The notes under the pieces were generated by a model that saw only the letters and a program-made list of their open reading frames with translations, searched no databases and was not told the origin of the DNA. Below are positions 34,752-46,369 of a DNA stretch of 64,000 nucleotides, piece by piece. The number at the start of each line of letters is the position of its first letter. Position 1 is the stretch's first letter. Position numbers and translations under genes: made by a program. The stretch comes from Paramecium octaurelia. Its lineage: Eukaryota > Ciliophora > Oligohymenophorea > Peniculida > Parameciidae. The DNA lies in assembly GCA_905182995.1 (NCBI GenBank), contig CAJJDP010000001.1:78692-142691 (forward strand), read 5' to 3'.

Positions 34752-36215
34752 TCAAGATGCAGTTCCTCTTTCTAAATTGGCTTTAATATCTGCAGCATAA
34801 TCTCCAAAGAATCTCTCTAATTTTTTATTAAAGATCCTATTTCTATCATTGATATATGTCACTGGTTGATCTTCATTGAATCTCCTTCTTCTTGAAAACT
34901 CTTTTCTCCTCTCTTATTAATTTGCTATATCAGCACTCAGTCTCTCCAAAGCTTCATTAGTAGGTACAAACTCCTAATTGCTTTCTAAGAATTAATAACA
35001 ATTAAATACCCATTTATTGCTTATACTTTCCTTCATTTTTTGCTAAAGTGGTGCATCTTTTCTTATAAGCATTATATTTAGCATCCTCGTTAAATACATC
35101 CCATCCAAAATATTCTTTTTTTTTTTCTTATTCTTCATCATGTTTAACAGTCATTCTATTCAAATAATCCTTATCCTCATCTATTTATTTGAATTTAAGT
35201 TCTTATTTCTCTGCTTCCTTTTTAATAAGATATTTTCCTTTTCTTAAGTTTTTATCATATTAAGCATCAGTATTTTACCTTTCCTCGTTTAAAACTGCCT
35301 TGTCATTTAATACTTTAGACTGTTAGATTTTCTTTATCTATTCCAAAAACTTTTCTTTATATTTTATAAATTATTTCCCTTCAAATTAGTCTAATTATTC
35401 TTATGAATCATGTTCTTACTGCTAATCTTCTGTTGTTTTCCTTAATAGCTCATCAACCAACAATTAATTGTTCTTTTCTTCTTCACTTTCTTGACCTTAT
35501 TACTTATACTTTTCAGGATTCAATGCTTATAGTTTTTATTCTTCCTCCTTATCCAACTCATCCAAATATTCTTATCCATATAATGCCTTTAATCTATCTC
35601 TATGGATTTCATCCATAATCTCCTTTTTAAAAGGATCGCAAATCAACCAATTCTTAGATTCCGAGACCTCTCCGCAATTGATAATAATCACTGGAATTTT
35701 TGGTCTATCTTACATATCTACAGGCACCTGACCTACTCTTTTGATTACTTCGATGCCATCAATCACCTATCCAAATACAACATGTTTTCCATCTAAATGG
35801 GGACATGGTTTTAAAGTAATAAAAAACTGAGAATTATTTGTATTTCTTCCTCTGTTTGCCATAGATAACAAACCTGCACATGCATGTCTTCTTGAAAAAT
35901 TCTCGTCCACAAAGGTTTAACCATATATAGAAGCACCCTAAAATTTTTAAATGATTATACTTAAGTTCCATCATTGTTTATAATGTCGCCGCCTTGAATC
36001 AACATATTATCTGCTATTCTAAAGACATTTGTATTTAAATAATGCAATTTTTTCGATTTTTTTGCCATTCCCACATTACCATATTCACCTGTACATAGAC
36101 CTCTGAAGTTTTCTGCCGTTTTGGATGTCACATCATTGAACAATTCAAAGATAACTCTACCAGCTGCCTAAGTACCTATTTGAAAGTCTAAAAAGACTTA
36201 TGGATATCTGCTCAT
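34752..36215 (-). CDS. Cyclophilin-SYF2 fusion protein
   Basis: About 470 residues in one frame. Residues 1 to about 175 are a cyclophilin-type peptidyl-prolyl isomerase: [51 protein letters not shown] and [17 protein letters not shown]. The usual Phe-Arg and Gln of the active site are recognisable. A charged helical linker of about 120 residues follows ([20 protein letters not shown]...). The C-terminal part is SYF2: [39 protein letters not shown], then [17 protein letters not shown] and NLERGTA. Both families belong to spliceosome complexes. Two introns of 23 and 25 nt (both ending TAG) lie outside the linker, so no splice event is needed to join the domains. An 11-nt T run (35116-35126) lies in the linker. 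Confidence 0.82.
35116..35126. repeat. 11-nt homopolymer inside the cyclophilin-SYF2 linker
   Basis: Eleven consecutive T on the plus strand (A in the mRNA), encoding lysines just before the SYF2 domain. The count given here keeps cyclophilin and SYF2 in one frame; a one-base error would break it. Confidence 0.9.
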
Positions 36216-36708
36216 AATTAATTTAATGAATGAGTCTTCTCATTTGTATTAAATTATTACTTAAATACAAAGTTAATAGAAAAATAAATAACATCTGTCT
36301 ATTCCCGAACTATAAATTACTAAATATCAACATAATTGAATACTACCTACTGGGAGTAAATTTAAGAATTGTATTTTCCTTTAAATTTTAGCATAAATCT
36401 AAAAGTAAAGATTTTAAATATAATACAAGTTCTTTGAGATATTATAATTTAGATTAATATTGGATTATTAAACAATCAGAATATTATGTTAATTTAATAT
36501 AGAGACTTTAAATCAAAAACTTTATCTGAACTAAGTTATAGGTTAATAATAATATGTTATATAGATTTCTTAAAAAAAGGCTTTTCTTAACTGAAATCAA
36601 TAAGAAAAATAAGACATTTAGCTGAATCGAATGAAATCAGCCAAAATGGATCGATAAAAAAGATTTAATAAATTATTGGCAAAAGTCTATTATTTATACT
36701 GAAGTATT
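36216..36708. other. A+T-rich non-coding stretch
   Basis: About 490 nt upstream of the cyclophilin-SYF2 gene and downstream of the DHHC gene. No coding-like frame or RNA structure was recognised. Confidence 0.45.
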
Positions 36709-37835
36709 TCATAAAAATTAGGTCATTTCTGGCATCACCTCGATATTCTTGGTTTGGCGATTTTATGATTGAAATTCTACGTGGGATTACATTCTTTAAG
36801 AAAAGAACTTGACAACACTTTCCTTTTGATATTCATCTCTTCCTTCCTGAGTCAAAGTCCGTTTTTCTAAAATGGCTTATTAGGCTTTTTTAGATGAATA
36901 AAGTGATTCATCTTTCTTATTCATATCTGGATTGCTTTAAATTTAACTTCCTTATTTTTCATTCTCTTTTATTGAAAGTACAGGTTTGTTCTCCTGGTCT
37001 TTATTGGTCTTAACATCGTTGCTTTTTTTTTCCTGATTATTGATACAATTGATTTCTGATGAATGAGAAGGCTAAACTTTTTTTTTTTTCTTACTAACTA
37101 TGAAGTCGTATGTTGAAATTCCTTTTTCATAAAGGTATGCATGAAGTACAATTAATTGTAATTGGAAGATGGATGCGGCAATTTCAAGAACCAAGAAGAT
37201 AACTGTTATAATTAGTATTTGCTTTGATTGGTTTGAGTAGATCTTAAATAAGGTTAAAATTTACAGTTGATGTTTATAGTCCCTATTAATGGTATTGATA
37301 TATCACTCTCCCATTAACAATAATAGAATATAAGAAGAAGAGGAAGATGGATCCAATCATTCCGATGAATGGTTTATAATTTTTACCACCTATACAGTTG
37401 TTGATCCACATACAATGATGGTCAAAATCTTCGCAACACCTAATAGAAATTGTAAACTACCTATCACATTATTTACAATGTTTCGATGTTTCTTTGACAT
37501 AGGCAAAGCAAATTTCACAAAATTGGTTGAGTTGGTGTTCCTCGTAGTCAAAGAATTCCCTAATTCTTCAAGATTAATACCCTCTATTATTTTATTATTA
37601 AATGACAAAACTATCAGTTGGATCACTAATAGTGGTTTTTAAACTAAAATACATAGAAATCCAGACCAAAAACGAGAAGATTATGTAATGTGCAATCTAA
37701 AGATGATAATGATATTACATTGTCTTCAAGAATGTAGGTGTGGGTGAACGTAAGGACGACATTTAAAATGAAGAGGATATAGGTGGATATTTGCAGGAGA
37801 GTTGGAAATTAGGAACAACCGCTTCTGGCATTCAT
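36709..37835 (-). CDS. DHHC-type protein S-acyltransferase (palmitoyltransferase)
   Basis: About 340 residues. N-terminal membrane helices (LQISTYILFILNVVLTFTHT; IIFSFLVWISI) are followed by the short DPTD motif. The Cys-rich DHHC domain comes next: QFCEICFAYVKETSKHCKQC, then CCEDFDHHCMWINNCIGGKN. The catalytic Cys of DHHC is present. Further helices (FIGMIGSIFLFFL) and a charged cytosolic tail follow to the TGA at 36709. The family attaches palmitate to cysteines of membrane proteins, usually at ER/Golgi or plasma membrane. Three short introns (22, 27 and 21 nt, all ending TAG) are needed and each restores the frame. The start at 37835 encodes MNARSGCSQF. Confidence 0.83.
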
Positions 37836-38045
37836 AATAATATAATTTATATATTCGTAACTCTTCTTAAAAATATTATATTCACAATTTATAAATAAAT
37901 AAGGATTGGGAATGAGATATCGATTAATTATGCAAAAGTTCTAATGAATTTTAAAAATTCTTTCTAGAACCTAAAAAAGAGTAGTTTCTGAAAGTCTGTA
38001 TCATATTTCCGAAAATAAAATGATAATTTTGTATTAAATAAAATT

Positions 38046-39600
38046 ATGAATTAAATTGAACCTTCTGATAAAGCTCCTCAAGAGAGAAAGGTCTTTAGAG
38101 GAGTAATAAAACTGTACCCAGACATCTCACACACGAATTACTTCTGTTCATTGTGCCACTATTTTGTCATGACATTTATCTTCGTAAGTGTCGAAAGTCT
38201 CTAACCGTTGCTGTTCAATTAGAGATATGGCATCCATCCAAAAGATGCTGGCATGTGTAAGCATTTAATATAATTTAGAAAATGGATACATGTTGCTGAT
38301 AGATATAGCAACAAAGTGTATATTCGCCCCTATTGTAGGAATATTGAGTGATAAGGTTGGAAGAGTGCCAGTACTACAGATGGGTATTATTTTGACAGCA
38401 CTCTCAATCAGCAGCATGGGATTCGCAGAAGACATCTATCCACAATATTGTATATCCAGAGTATTCATAATATCTCAATTAGATCCAATATGCCATAGGA
38501 GCAATCACACTAGCCACTATTCCTTTCCTAGGAGACTATGTGCTTGATTCAACCAAAGGAAAAGCCTCAGCAATAAATGTAATACTGGCTGCCTTTGGAG
38601 CATTGTTCTCAGCCACAGTAATCACAAAACTATTGACTTAAAGTTTTTCTCTCAGAACCACTTATATTGTTGTGGGATGCTCATTCCTATGTCTTGGTTT
38701 ACTCTACACTTTAGGGTTAAAAAAAGGATTACATTTTAAAAAAGAACGAAAAACCTATAAGAATGCTGCTCCTCTTAGAGAAGACTTGATCGAGAGAAGC
38801 ATTTGTCCTTATCAGAACATCAAGTAAATTCAAGATGAGGACTTTGATTACATCGATTATGAGAAAGAAGTCAGAGCTCTAAATCAAATCAAACAAGAAT
38901 CTTCTTGTGGAGCTGCTATGAAGATAGCTTTGTTGGCTGGAAAGAATATTTGGATATTTTAAGGGTACGTGACCAATTTCTTGGGAAGAGGAGACTCCAT
39001 CCTACTCACTTTGTCATTACAGATATGGAGTCAATAATTTGTGGAGGACAATTTAAATGATGATGATGCTTACAAAGAAGCCAGTATTTAAGTATTCATA
39101 TTGTCTCTATTTAAAATCATAGGCTTAAACCCTCTCTGGAGTGACTTATGCTGTCATCATGGTAGGAGCTATCTTTTATGGCATTTTATTTGAGAAGGTT
39201 TCCAAAAACAAATTGCTTTTCATAATGTTTAGTCTTACCATGATTGGATGCTTTTTAATGAATTTTGCACCCAACCCAAAAAGTCCTTATACTTTCCTCA
39301 TTATGGCCATCTTGGGAAGTGGAATGTCTGGACTCTATACTGGTGCATTATACTTTGTCAATAAGTACGCTTATTCTGAATTTAGAGGGTATTATCCATC
39401 AATATCATAGGTACATCTCCGGATTAGCTAATGTATTTAGTGTTTTAGGAATATTAATTTGTTCATTTGTAGGAGGAGTGCTTTAGGATCACTGGAGCAA
39501 AATAGCACCATTTAACCTTTTTGGATTCATGTCCCTTTTAGGACTTATCTTAGTAATTTGGAGTTACTATGCCTTATATTAAAGTAGAAGTGTAAAATGA
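38046..39600 (+). CDS. Major facilitator superfamily transporter
   Basis: About 480 residues with some twelve membrane helices. The loop between helices 2 and 3 carries the MFS signature GILSDKVGRVPVLQMG. The second half repeats the pattern (YGILFEKVSKNKLLFIMFSL). A long hydrophilic central loop (about 38740-38920) separates the two six-helix bundles, as usual. At least four introns of 22-31 nt (GTA...TAG) interrupt the gene. Start 38046 (MNQIEPSDKAPQER); stop 39598-39600. The substrate cannot be deduced; the family moves small solutes by uniport, symport or antiport. It is divergent from the DHHC gene, with about 210 nt between the starts. Confidence 0.8.
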
Positions 39601-39973
39601 ATAATATAATTAATATTGTAATGTCCTATAAACCATTTTAATAATCTTTATTTATTAATTATTCTCACTTTTTGTTAAGAATATTATTGATTTATATATT
39701 AATAATACTCGAATGAGAGATTGAAATTGAGAGTATTATTAGTTAGAATGATTGGGAATAATATCTCTTATGTAAATTTAGATATTACTCTCATGTAATT
39801 ACAATAAATAATATTATAGTAAGGTACTATAATAAAATAGGAATGGGATACAAGAATTTAAAAGAATAAACTAATGTTTATCATTAATAATAAATTTACT
39901 TATATAATATTATTAATATAAGATCGTTTATTTAAATGATACAATAATTTTGTTATTTTTCAATTATATCCAA
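39601..39973. other. Intergenic region between convergent genes with an inverted repeat
   Basis: About 370 nt separating the 3' ends of the MFS gene and the desaturase gene. Arms of 10 nt at 39701-39710 and 39731-39740 are perfect inverted repeats with a 20-nt loop. The hairpin could shape a 3' UTR or mark transcript ends, but no function is established. Otherwise non-coding. Confidence 0.5.
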
Positions 39974-41515
39974 TCATTCCATTTTGGCAAAACCAACAAA
40001 TTTATTTTGCTTACCCATGTTTTTTAAATGATTAAAATGACCATTCCATGCTTCCTTGAATCCTGGAAGGAGGTTATATTTAAGATTATATTTTTTACAA
40101 ACCTCTAAAACTATAGGAGCTATTTCTGGATATAAATATTGACTCACTCCTGGGAATAGATGATGAATGACTTAATAATTCAAGGCTCCACATAAGTAAG
40201 TCATGAACCAATTACCATGACTATAATCCACTGAGCTCTTAATTTATAAAACTGCCCATTCTATTGGCCATTGTTCATTAGTACCATTTTTAGCCACCTT
40301 ATCCATATTATTATAGAAGAATTCAGCTTCATCTGACACATGAGAAACCTAGAAATTAATAGCCAACCAATATCCAGTTATGAATTCCACATAAATGAAA
40401 AGGAACCAAAATTAGGATTAACTCATCCCAAAAACTTGAACAGGCAAATAATATCTCCAAAACAGCCATAGTAGTTTACTGCTAGCTTATCTTAATTTGT
40501 CCTGTAAAGATATTGGATTAACTTTAACAGGACCATCGGTTTCCTTTAAAAATATTTCAAAAACATCATAATATCTAGATCTTAAGGATAATAAACCATA
40601 TAAAATAGGCATGTACAAATGCTAATATTTATACATAGCACACCAAATTTGCTCTTTTACAAGTCGTCTAACATCTCCTTCTTTCAATTAAGGGATATCT
40701 GGGTCAGATCCCATAATATTTGTATATTAATGATGTCCAATGACATGTTAATTCTACCAAGCAACCATAGATGATCCAGATATATAATCTAAGGTTAGTC
40801 TACCAAAGAACCACCACCACTTTTCATTATTCCCAACAGCTCCATGAGATGCATCATGCATTAGATGTAAAGTATTTAAAGCTTATAAAATACCAAATAT
40901 GGTGCCGATTAAAATTCTTTTGGTTAAGCAAAATTAATCACTTACAAATGTTAGATAAAATGTGTAAAAGAAACAAGTCCACAAAGGAATTGCTCTGATG
41001 AGTCCTGGAATTGGGGTTTTCGGATTTATGCCTTTGGACTAAAAATATTTCTTAACTCTCTCAGTGCATTCCTTATAAAATCCAGAGTCTGGTTTGAAAG
41101 TTGGCCACTCAGTAGTCAAAAGATCTCCAATCACATATTTCTCGAGTAATTTCTCAGGTTTATCAGAAAAGGGATGGTATGATTGAAATGCAAGAGTAGC
41201 ATCTCTTCCACAATTCAACAATAAAAATTCTCTTCCTCCAGGATGGCTGTTCAAAAATGAGGTAACATCATATACTTTTCCCTTAATTGCTACGTAGGCT
41301 GAAGATTGATTGTCATGCTTCTTCAATTCTTACCAAGTTAATTTTTAATTTTTAGCCAACTCTTTCTATTGAGGTATTTTTTTTTAGCTATCCAAATATA
41401 ATGAATAGACTTCGGCTATGATAGCAAAGAGTGGCACTAATTTGAATAGTCCATCAAAAATGAAGAGAGCTAATAGGAGAAACAAAATGCCAAATTAAGT
41501 TATGATACCTTCCAT
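39974..41515 (-). CDS. Front-end fatty-acid desaturase with N-terminal cytochrome b5 domain
   Basis: About 510 residues. A hydrophobic N-terminus is followed by a cytochrome b5 domain with the haem motif SFLNSHPGGREFLL and second-ligand region YHPFSDKPEKLLEKYVIGDL. The desaturase domain has three histidine boxes: HDASHGAVGNNEKW, QHVIGHHQYTN and, near the C-terminus, QVIHHLFPGVSQYLYPEIA. A Gln starting the third box and the fused b5 domain are typical of front-end (delta-5/delta-6-type) desaturases, which insert double bases near the carboxyl end of acyl chains in the ER. Only TAA/TAG-as-Gln reading is needed; no intron is required. It faces the bL9m gene divergently, with about 45 nt between starts. 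A cytochrome b5 reductase lies just beyond. Confidence 0.9.
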
Positions 41516-41560
41516 AATTTAAATTAATTTCCAATAAATAATATACTGTAATTAAATTTA

Positions 41561-42261
41561 ATGAAAAGGGGTTTACAATACTTCTTCTCAAAATAGAGAA
41601 TGGAAATATTTTTTTTAAAAGATTGCGTACAAGGGTTTTAAGGGGAAATACGCATTGTAAAACCAGGATTTTTTGAGAAATATCTCTTCCCAATGGCCTT
41701 AGCATATTAGAATCTGCCAGGATATAGAAGAAGGTATTTAATTCAAAATTTGAATTGTAGATTATTACCTAACCTTGATGAAGAGAAGCTAGAACATAAA
41801 ATTCAAAGAAGAAAGGATATTAAATTGTTTTAACAAAAAATTGCAGGAATCCATTTAGAATTTGTACGACCTCCTAAGTTTTCAAATCCAAGTCTTCTTA
41901 AAGATCCAATAGATGACAAATTAATTATTGAGGAAGTTCAATAAAGATTCAAATTACAAGTATTATTCAAGCGTATTTACCATAGATTACAAAAAATCAT
42001 TTATTGTCTATGGTTAACAAAATAAATACCTATGGATAATTTACATTATAAATTGAAAACTTCTACAGTCCAGAATTGCAAGATTATACAACATTTCAAA
42101 TTACAGTAGTGACCAAAAAACCTATTATGAAAGTCTAAAAATTAATTGATGAAGTGGCCACCAAGGATGAATAAAACAAAGACGAGAATAAAGATAAATA
42201 GGATTAGAAGGTTGTAAAATAAGGAAAAGAAAAAGAAAAGGAAAAGGAAACCTAAAAGTGA
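41561..42261 (+). CDS. Mitochondrial ribosomal protein bL9
   Basis: About 225 residues. An N-terminal basic/aromatic extension (MKRGLQYFFSKQR) may be a mitochondrial targeting sequence. It is followed by the bL9 N-domain: MEIFFLKDCVQGFQGEIRIV, then KPGFFEKYLFPMALA, matching the family pattern of the ribosome-binding N-domain. The C-terminal part (TKNHLLSMVNKINTYGQF) fits the second domain. A Lys/Glu/Gln-rich tail follows. A 26-nt intron (GTA...TAG) lies near 41960-41985. The protein belongs to the large subunit near the L1 stalk. It has divergent orientation to the desaturase; the cytochrome b5 reductase starts 22 nt downstream. Confidence 0.75.
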
Positions 42262-42283
42262 AAAATTATTATAATATAAATAA

Positions 42284-43097
42284 ATGAGTTCTATAGATTA
42301 CGATAAAACCTTTGATGCCACTTTAGTGAAAAAAGACTAAATTACGCATGATACCTATTTGTTTGGTTTTTAGAGTGAGGTCGATATCTAATTAGAGCCA
42401 GCTGAACATTTTCAGATCCTGTATATTTTTATTCTTTTATCCAAGAATGAAAGATTCAGATGGAATAGATATAAATAGAAACTATACTCCAATTCTTTCC
42501 TAATAGGTTTGTTTTGACTTTATAATTAGCGTTATTTTGAAGTGCCAATAAAAATCTATCCATTAGGATCCTTGACTCCTATTTTAGCAAAGTTGAGTAT
42601 CAATAGTAAATTATAAATGCAAAGGAAAATTGGCAAGTTAGCATATATGGGAGCTAATAAATTTATAATAGCGTAAAATAATTTTGTTATTAAGCCCAAA
42701 AATCAATAAACAATTTTAAGTTTTTAAAACTATGTTAATGATTTGTGGAGGAACAGGTATTACACCGGCTTTCTCCATAATCAAGCATGTTTGCCAAAAG
42801 AAAGACCCACTTCATATGCATCTATTATATGCAAACAAAACATCTTAGGATATTTTATTAAAAGATTAATTAACTAAGTTCCAAAATGAGTGTCCTAATT
42901 TAAAAGTCACCCATATTTTAGATAAAGAACCAGGATATAAAGGATTATAAGGTTATGTAACTTTGGATGTGTTAAAATAAGTCTTCCCTTCGCCCAATAA
43001 TGATACTATAGGTACTTTTTGTGGGCCCACTGCTATGAATAAGGTTGTGGCTGAATTGTATAAGAACTACAACATATAAACTGTAGTGAAATTCTGA
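42284..43097 (+). CDS. NADH-cytochrome b5 reductase
   Basis: About 247 residues after removal of three introns. FAD domain: KKDQITHDTYLFGFQS, then NRNYTPILS (the RxYTPxS flavin motif) and KIYPLGSLTPILAKL. NADH domain: MLMICGGTGITPAFSIIKHV (GGTGITP) and TFCGPTAMN near the C-terminus, ending in VVKF. It has no N-terminal membrane helix, so it is a short form or is anchored otherwise. It transfers electrons from NADH to cytochrome b5, which feeds fatty-acid desaturases. Introns at 42421-42445 and 42672-42693 end in AAG; a third near 42509-42531 starts with GTT and ends TAG. The start at 42284 encodes MSSIDYDKTF. Confidence 0.88.
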
Positions 43098-43150
43098 GAT
43101 TATTATTTAAATAATGAGTATTAACCATTATATATTATCAACAACAAGTC

Positions 43151-43247
43151 TTTTAATCATATTATTTGAGAAAAATGATAAGTCTAAACATGGACATTTG
43201 AATTTTTGGTAGAATAAAAATATGTTTATTAAATAATATGATTAAAA
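43151..43247. repeat. 17-bp perfect inverted repeat
   Basis: Arms at 43151-43167 and 43231-43247 are perfect reverse complements (TTTTAATCATATTATTT and its complement), separated by 63 nt. It lies in non-coding DNA downstream of the b5 reductase gene. It could fold in the transcript or be chance in A+T-rich sequence. Confidence 0.6.
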
Positions 43248-43474
43248 TACATATGAGTTCAGAAATTTGAGAAATACAAATTTTATTGTATATAGCAGAA
43301 ATACTAATATATTGTCTTATTCAAACTTGATATGAAGAATTAAAATTGAAAAGTTACAGACTAATTTTAATTCAATATTTTTAAAATTCAAAAATATTAA
43401 AACAATTGGTTGAGAATTCTTAGTTTTATTATTCTAAATTTCATCTTTGATATTAATAATCTAAAGTCCTTAAA

Positions 43475-43807
43475 ATGTACGATATTAAAAATAAGAGCCT
43501 AAATAATTCGTATGAATTAGATTTCTTAGCAATTTTAAAAAATTCAAAACAAAAAAATCTTTAAAAATAATACAATTTACTTGAAATAATTGTAAATATA
43601 GAATCGACATAAATTATAATCTGTTTATTCTGTGTGTTATCGATTTTAATTAAACTAATTGAAAAATTAGAGGATACTTTTACAGATTTATCTAGTTATT
43701 TTAGCTGCCTACTTCTAATTTCCAAAACTATAAGAACTATTAAAGATGATAAAAACCATAAATACACAATATTTTGTAATATATATGAGAGGGAAGAGTA
43801 AAAATGA
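43475..43807 (+). CDS. Unsupported hypothetical ORF
   Basis: A 110-codon frame (Gln code) from the ATG at 43475 to the TGA at 43805-43807. It starts MYDIKNKSLNNSYELDFLAI and contains a hydrophobic stretch (IIICLFCVLSILIKLIEKL). It shows no family resemblance and lies in a 900-nt gap that otherwise looks non-coding. It may be chance, because TGA is rare in such DNA. Confidence 0.2.
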
Positions 43808-44017
43808 TTTTAGGGAGTAGAGACAATTTTAGCATTAAATCCACAAGCAACGCTTTATAAATGAAGAAGTTAATACAAAGGTTAAGAATGTTAAAAAATG
43901 AACTAGTAAAAGTTGGATTTCATATTGTTTAAGAATAGAAAGACTAGAATTATTTAGTGATTGATTTATGATATTGATAATTAGGCAAAGTCGTTTTTAT
44001 TTAATTAATATTAATTC

Positions 44018-45141
44018 ATGAAATCCATAATACTGATTGCCCTTATTGCTGTAGCTTTTACAGCTAGAGTTTAAGAAAGAAACATGGCTAAAATCCAAGC
44101 TGAATTAGCAAAGAGTACATATGGAAGCGCATTGCTTCATTTGGTTGAGTTACACTCAATGGCAGGAGGTCCAGTTTAAGAATTGATTGATGCTATCGAA
44201 GAACTCATCAATGACTTAGAGGAGGAATTAGAAACACTTGAATTCAATTTCCAAGTTAGAACAAACGAGCATAATGCCTTAGTTGTTAGTCTTGAACAAG
44301 ACATTCAAGATGCTGTTATAGGTATTAAGCAAAATTAAATTCTTAGACGTCAACAACACACAAGACACTCTTGACAACTTACTTTATCCAAGAAGAAATC
44401 AAATCTAAAGCAAAATTGATACCGTTATTGGATATTAAGAAGAGAATAGAAAGCTTCATGATGAAGCTATCCTCGTTAGAGAATAAGAGCATGAAGCATT
44501 CGAAGCTTAAGTTGCTGAATTGAATGATGCTACTGCTTCAGTTGATGATGCCCTGGCTCTTTTAGCTTCTTTGACCAATCCATCATTATTGTAAATTAAG
44601 AGATTCTAAAATACATTGAAAAACATTGAAAACAAATTGAGATCAAGATCTAGAATGGCTCCAATGATCAAGGCACTCATTAGTTTAGCATCAAATTAAA
44701 ACTTTTCAAATCAAGATGTTTTGAAATCTATTGTTGATGCTCTCAATGATTTTAGAAATGCAGTTGTTGATTAAATCAATGATTTAACAGCCCAAGAAGC
44801 TTAAGATGTTATTGATCATGAAGCTTATCTTGAATAATTGAATGATGAATTCTCTGAATTCGGAAGATAAATTGACAGAGCAACCGTTGATTTGACTGCT
44901 ACCAATGGTATATATGACATCTTATACAATAGAAAAAATCGATTCCATGGTTGAATTTAGAGACTAAAGAGCAGCCGATTAAAAATAATACACAGCCGAA
45001 TTAGAATTGGAAAATAACACTTATGCTGAAGAGACTGACATCTACACCAACACCAAAAATGAATTCACAAGAGAATTGGGAGTCAGTGAATAGGCTTTAG
45101 CTCTTGTTTAAAGCGTAGATTTCTCAAACATTCAGGTTTGA
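44018..45141 (+). CDS. Trichocyst matrix protein
   Basis: About 355 residues. A signal peptide (MKSIILIALIAVAFTARV) directs the product to dense-core secretory organelles. The rest is alpha-helical, Glu/Gln/Leu/Asp-rich and without cysteine, with heptad-like segments typical of Paramecium TMPs: VQELIDAIEELINDLEEELE, AEELN-type helices, ALALLASLTNPSLLQIKRF and EDVLKS-like helices. These proteins are made as precursors, cleaved, and assembled into the crystalline trichocyst core that expands on exocytosis. Two introns of 25 nt (GTA...TAG) are visible near 44322-44346 and 44910-44934. The stop is at 45139-45141. Close relatives are numerous in Paramecium, which supports the organism assignment. 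Confidence 0.88.
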
Positions 45142-45175
45142 TATTAATAAACAAATAAATAAATATTTCATAAAA

Positions 45176-46332
45176 ATGTTTTAATTCAAAAAGATAGCCA
45201 AATTGCCCCTGATTCTAATTCAATATGAATTAGAAAGGGAGTTTCTATAAGAAGAAATGTATTGTTGTCCATCGTAATAGTATTTGATCATCATCTTAGA
45301 TGCCAAAAAATATGTGCAGATAGTGTACATCAAATGAATATTTTGTTATTATTGTAGAAATTGTGGAGATGTTTAAATTACAAGTGAAAAAATTGTAGTT
45401 TTTGTTTTGAATGTCCTATTTCCAAAATTTATTACGTAGAATAATCGACACTGAGAAGAATTATGGATTCACTAGTTCATATTGTTTTTACACAATCAGA
45501 TCAATTGGGGTTGCAAATCCTAATTTTCAATAAGTTTACACTCAATTAATAATGCATATAAACAGGAATATGAAACTGAATATATAAGGACTTTTATAAT
45601 AATAAAATAGAATTAAAAGTAATTTTCTTGAAAAAATTACACATGTCCTAAAATCATTGACAATATGCGAAGTCTTGGCTTCCTAATTGAAATGCAGAAA
45701 TTGATAATATGATGAAAGAAATAAACTTAAAAGTCGTTTTATAAAGGTATAATTTGAACTTAAATAATAAACAAGTTGAATTGCAAAATTTCAATCCTAT
45801 ATCCTAAAATGCACCATAGTTATCAATACCTTTAGGATTATTGAGCAGAAAACAGAAAAAGCAGAAAATCAGAAAATGCAAAAAATGTTCAGAATTGATT
45901 TTCACTCTAAAACCAAGAAAAAAACTCCAAAAAATTTGCTTATAGTGTTTAGAATTGCATTATGACCATGCTCTTTATTTATAAGCGGATAAAGTATAAG
46001 ATGTTAATAAAGAAAAAACAGAATTGCAGGTAGTCATATAAATGTTCAATAAAAGTAAATATGCATTAAAATATTCATTTTAACCTCTTGATTCATAAAT
46101 ATTGGAGTAATATAATTTGATAACTATTAAGAATCTGCCCTCACCAACCTTTACATTCAATAATGAAAATATTAAAAGCGATATTTCACAATATTAAAAG
46201 TTCGAAGCCATTTTAGTTCTTAAAAGATTCCACGAAAATACAGTTTGCATTTTCTGTGACAGCTAAAATAAAATACCTTTAGATTTATAATAATTGAATT
46301 ATAATGTTAATGTATAAAATGGAACATTATGA
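45176..46332 (+). CDS. Dynactin subunit 4 (p62)-like protein
   Basis: About 370 residues. The N-terminal part carries Cys clusters matching the p62 zinc-binding region: EMYCCPSQ, CYYCRNCGD and NCSFCFECPISK. Further on, SRKQKKQKIRKCKKCSELIF and LKPRKKLQKICLQCLEL match the p62 motif of paired basic residues, CxxC and KP. The C-terminal half is beta-rich. p62 sits at the pointed end of dynactin and links dynein to cargo and membrane sites. Introns include one of about 35 nt near 45319. Start at 45176, 34 nt after the trichocyst protein stop; TGA at 46330-46332, 37 nt from the stop of the convergent coiled-coil gene. Confidence 0.72.
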
Positions 46333-46369
46333 TATACATATTAGTAATTATAAATATCATTTCAAATAT

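Noticed and set aside
37390-37642. Open frames on both strands over the DHHC gene
   Set aside because: Both are in the wrong frame relative to the DHHC Cys-rich domain; the true frame includes Gln-coded TAA/TAG and short introns.
42672-42735. A frameshift (extra T) in the cytochrome b5 reductase gene
   Set aside because: A 22-nt intron ending in AAG restores the frame and produces the expected FIIAP...MLMICGGTGITP sequence without any base change.
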